Of a DNA stretch of 57,500 nucleotides, positions 53,912 to 57,500 are shown piece after piece. Within the stretch, counting starts at the first letter, position 1. Every line of letters starts with the position of its first letter. Under the pieces are notes generated by a model that did not search any database, had not been told where the DNA came from, and worked only from the letters and a program-made list of their open reading frames with translations. Made by a program: the position numbers and the translations under genes. Origin of the DNA: Neocallimastix lanati (nom. inval.) (taxonomy: Eukaryota; Neocallimastigomycota; Neocallimastigomycetes; Neocallimastigales; Neocallimastigaceae); contig JACVTC010000112.1 in assembly GCA_016946835.1 (NCBI GenBank), forward strand, positions 175,001 to 232,500, given 5' to 3'.

Positions 53912-54907
53912 TTTTTTATTTTTTGTTATTTGTTATTTTATAATATTATAAAATTTTTAATTGTGAAGAGAAATAATTCTTTTCCATTATCTAAGTATAT
54001 ATATTTGAAAAATAAATTTAAATTGACAATGAAAATGATTGGACAATATTTACTTCATACTTTTTTTATAAAATATATTTATATTTTATTTCAAACGAAT
54101 TAGAAAATTTTTTATTGGATTAATCAATAATTTAATATATTACGATTACTATTTCGTTATATTATTATTATTTTTTTTTTTTGGTAAATTAAAATAGTTT
54201 ATAAAAGTACAAGAATTTATCAATATTAAAAGATATTTAGTATTAAAATCAAATAAAAATAAATTTAAAAAAATAATTATATACAATTATAATATAATAA
54301 ATTTTAAAAAATTTTAAATTTAATAAAATCTTAAAATACGAATTCTAAAAATTTTTTTAATAAATTATTTATTAAAACCCTAAAAAAAAAATCAGATTTA
54401 TAAATTAAATTCTTTCTATTATTTATGAATTATAACATACTTTTTTTTTTACTTTAAATATTATAATATAGATTGTTTATATTTTATATCAAGTAAATAA
54501 TGATACTATATAAATTACTGTTTTAAATAGTTTGATTATAATATTATGTTATATATGATATTTATTACCTTATAGAATAGAATTAAAGATAAAGACGATA
54601 ACCTTGCCCTTATTCATATGTTATAATATTTTATATATACAAATATTATTTAAATAAATAAATATATAATTCACATATTTTATTTTTTTTTCTTTATTTG
54701 TAAATATTTTATTAATTTGTATAAAAATATATTTAGAATAAAAAAGAAATTAAAGACATTTATATATATTTAAATATGGTGACACAACATTAAAATATTT
54801 ATAATAGAATATTTTAATCTTTATTTTTTTTCACATATTAATGAACAAATAAATAAGTAAATAAATATAATAATAATTTATTTTTTTTCCAGTATCATTA
54901 TAATTAA

Positions 54908-54951
<44 letters not shown>

Positions 54952-55086
54952 AGTTATAACAAATAATAATAATAATAATTTAAAAGATATAAAATGTTAG
55001 TTAATAAATAAATTTTATAAATAATAAAAATGAAAAAATTTTAATCTTTTTCATAATTACATATATTATTTTTAATTACTATCTAA

Positions 55087-55119
55087 AATAATAATCTCCC
55101 TTTAGGAGAGATTATTATT
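55087..55119. repeat. 12-bp inverted repeat with 9-nt loop
   Basis: Arms 55087-55098 and 55108-55119 (core AATAATCTC / GAGATTATT) pair perfectly. The GC-containing core stands out in A/T-only surroundings. Confidence 0.7.
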
Positions 55120-55149
55120 ATTATAAATAAAACTATTTTTGATTTTCAT

Positions 55150-55265
55150 ATATTTATTTTTATATATTTTCATATTTTATTTTCATATTTTATTTTCATA
55201 TTTTATTTTCATTTTTTATTTTCATTTTTATTTTCATTTTTTATTTTCATTTTTTATTTTCATAT
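55150..55265. repeat. TATTTTCAT minisatellite
   Basis: Eight to nine tandem copies of a 10-12-bp unit, TTTTATTTTCA(T/TA). A shorter relative lies at about 57375-57415. Confidence 0.8.
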
Positions 55266-55887
55266 TTTAATTTACAATTGTAAATTTAAATATTTAAATA
55301 TATTGAAAATTATATTTATTAACTTTATTTTATTACTTTATTTAATTATTATTTGAGTAACTTAACCCACATCATTTTTTATAATAATTATTTTTTCATA
55401 ATTTTTAAAATTCTTATAATTTATGTATAATATCATTATTAAATTATTATAAACTATATGTTTTGAAATGTAATTTCAAATTGTTTTATAAATATATGAT
55501 ATTTAATATATGCTTCTATTCCTTGATTTTGATTAATCCAATATTTATTAAATTTAGAAATTTATGTACTTTTGATTAAACTAATATTTAAATCTCTGTG
55601 AATTCTAATTAAAATAATAAAAAAAGTAATAACATTTCAAATTTTAATAAATGTATTTTATTCAATAAAATACATAATTTAAATTATTATCATTTATCTT
55701 TTTTTTTATTATGTTATTTGAAGCACTAGATAATAATTATTGCTATTTAATTTATTAATATATAAACAATTTTTTTTAAGAGTTATTTTTTTATATTAAA
55801 GTTAAGGTTATTTATATTGTTCAAAGATTAAATATTTTAAATATTTTATTTAGTATCGTGAAAATTAAATTCCATCTTTAATTCTAA

Positions 55888-57340
55888 ATGCCAACAATAT
55901 TTACAGTAAATATTCCAAATTTTAACAATGAAATTAAGAAAATTGTTGAAAAAGGAATACTTTCATTTTTAGATATTATACCAAAAACTGAGTATATTTC
56001 AATATACCCAAAATATTCATTAGGATTATATAATGATAATTATAGAGAATCATTGAAAGGATGGCTAACAAATGATAATAATGATTACAATGGAGAGAAT
56101 ATAATATTCTCTCAAATGTTGACAAATATATATCAGCAAACAATAAATCAATGGGGCGAAGATGCAAATATACATATAATTTTGGTCACAACTTTAGATA
56201 GTTTTAAAGGTTATCAAAGTTTTCATTATTTGCTAATATATATTATATATATATATATATTTTTTTTTATATAAAAGAAAGATATATAATATTATTAAAT
56301 TAAAAATAAAAATAAAAATATGAATATATATTTATATATATATATTTGGTAATTTTTATTTATAAATATTAGAAAAAGATGTATCATCAATGATTTCATT
56401 AAATTTCAATTCAAAATTATCAATAATTCTTATTGATACTACTGGTAAAGAAAAATTTAGTAAATTTAATAATCTTTATAAAGTTGTTCAGAAACATAAG
56501 GGATTCTTTAAAATAATAGATCAAATTATTGATTTTAATGATGTTCTTCAACAAATATACCGGATATATTGTAATATTATATAAATCAAAAATATATTCA
56601 TGTTATATAATTAGTTTTTCATAATTTTTTTTTTTTTTTTTTTAAAAAATGCAATAAATATTAATATAATATAAAACACATTTATATATAGATAAACCCT
56701 ATAGTTGTGAATGCATTTGCGGTAATATTAATTTACCAATACAAGTATATCCAACTCCAAGTACTTTTTTTTTTTTTTTTTATTTTTTTTAAATTATAAT
56801 TTAGTAATTATTAAATATTATTATATTATTAAATATTATTTTTTAACAAAATCATTACATAATAATTATATTATATTAGAAGAACCTTTATTTCCAAAAA
56901 TATTTTCAGTTATAGGATTTTTAACAGAATCAGATGCCCCATTACCGGCATACAGATCAAGATATTTATTATTGCCATATGAAAAACAAGTAAATAAAAA
57001 CTTTTTTAAATATTATAATATTTTTTTTAAACCTTTTATTAAAATATATAGTTATTAATTTTTATTAATTAAACATACATATAAAAATAAATATTTAACA
57101 ATCAAATTATATATTTATTAAGAAAAACCCATTAAATACATATAATGTATTTCAAAAGAGTTTATTAAATAAAAATGTCTTTGCAATAGTGGTATTTAGT
57201 AATAAAAGTTATGGATATATTCATACAACAACTGATACATCATGTAATTTTTTATTTTAATTTATTCATATGTTTATTTATTTATTATTAGTTTGAATTT
57301 TTTAATCATTACTTTTATTTATTATTATTATTTTATTTTA

Positions 57341-57377
<37 letters not shown>

Positions 57378-57500
57378 TTTTATTTTTATTTTCATTTTTA
57401 TTTTCATTTTTGTTTTTTTTTTAAATTTATAATAATTTGTAATATTATTATTATTATATAATTATTTTTTGAAGATATGTCTCTTTCAGTAATACCAACA
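55888..57500 (+). CDS. INTS14: Integrator complex subunit 14 (INTS14/VWA9)-like protein, 5' part, 6 exons so far
   Basis: Exons 55888-56209, 56373-56570, 56692-56760, 56880-56989, 57123-57243, 57475-57500 (continues past the window). All junctions are GT..AG and phases agree, giving 282 residues so far. It starts MPTI, as INTS14 does. TINQWGEDANIHIILVT matches the VWA strand after QQEWGG. YSCECICGNINLPIQVYPTP parallels the VLKCGHL...VQVFPRP segment. FSVIGFLTES...SRYLLLP parallels EIVGFIDI...SRHLVLP. A MSLSV segment follows, as in MMSLFEPG. INTS14 pairs with INTS10/INTS13 in the Integrator arm that binds nucleic acids during snRNA and promoter-proximal transcript cleavage. The MIDAS residues (DxSxS after MPTx, and the later Asp) are absent here. 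The family call rests on my alignment from memory of the family. Confidence 0.78.

Larger units (their letters stand above)
53912..55887. other. divergent intergenic region between TPI and the INTS14-like gene
   Basis: About 2 kb holding both promoters. It has an (AAAT)n tract (about 54909-54950), a 12-bp stem-loop at 55087-55119 and a TTTTATTTTCA minisatellite at about 55150-55265. No ORF with coding character was recognised. Confidence 0.6.

Overview
The window is eukaryotic and extremely AT-rich. Intergenic DNA is almost pure A/T with long homopolymers, (TAA)n, (AAAT)n and (AAAAT)n arrays. Genes are GC-richer, use A/T-ending codons, carry short AT-rich GT..AG introns and often contain Asn/Gln/Ser runs. 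Fungus-like cytosolic Hsp70 and Ypt6-type Rab proteins, together with this base composition and repeat load, best fit an anaerobic gut fungus (Neocallimastigomycota). A dictyostelid-like amoeba is the main alternative. This assignment is an inference; there is no rRNA or other marker gene.

Layout. 1-6424: a copia-type LTR retrotransposon with identical LTRs (299-5516) lies between a (TAA)n array and two LINE 3' remnants, one of which carries a 400-bp (TAA)n expansion in its 3' UTR. 7027-10293 (-): a choline-transporter-like (CTL/SLC44) membrane protein. 10294-17381: gene desert containing one retroposon with a 14-bp target duplication, itself hit by a Mutator-like MITE. 17382-19115 (+): a two-exon secreted metzincin-type metallopeptidase. 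20739-22727: LINE debris and an (AAAAT)n composite satellite. 23724-24846 (-): a four-exon Rab6/Ypt6 GTPase, assembled here from small exons. 24847-28820: desert with a second copy of the composite satellite. 28870-31790 (-): decayed LINEs. 31818-32463: a (TAA)n array of about 214 units. 32766-34705 (+): an Hsp70 pseudogene. 35399-52340: a nested LINE graveyard that includes one intact, apparently young LINE with a single 1478-aa ORF and two truncated copies of the same family. 52814-53911 (-): a three-exon triosephosphate isomerase, followed in frame by a 33-codon exon-like tail ending CCVIC. 55888-57500 (+): the first six exons of an Integrator subunit 14 (INTS14)-like gene running off the window.

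The host genes (CTL transporter, protease, Rab6, TPI, INTS14-like) are unrelated housekeeping or accessory functions, each with its own promoter; no operon or cluster logic is visible. What ties the window together is transposon activity. At least four related LINE families (A-D here) share a C-terminal zinc-finger and SVNxE block and are inserted into one another. The (TAA)n arrays repeatedly abut these elements. No tRNA, rRNA, CRISPR or prokaryote-type element was recognised.
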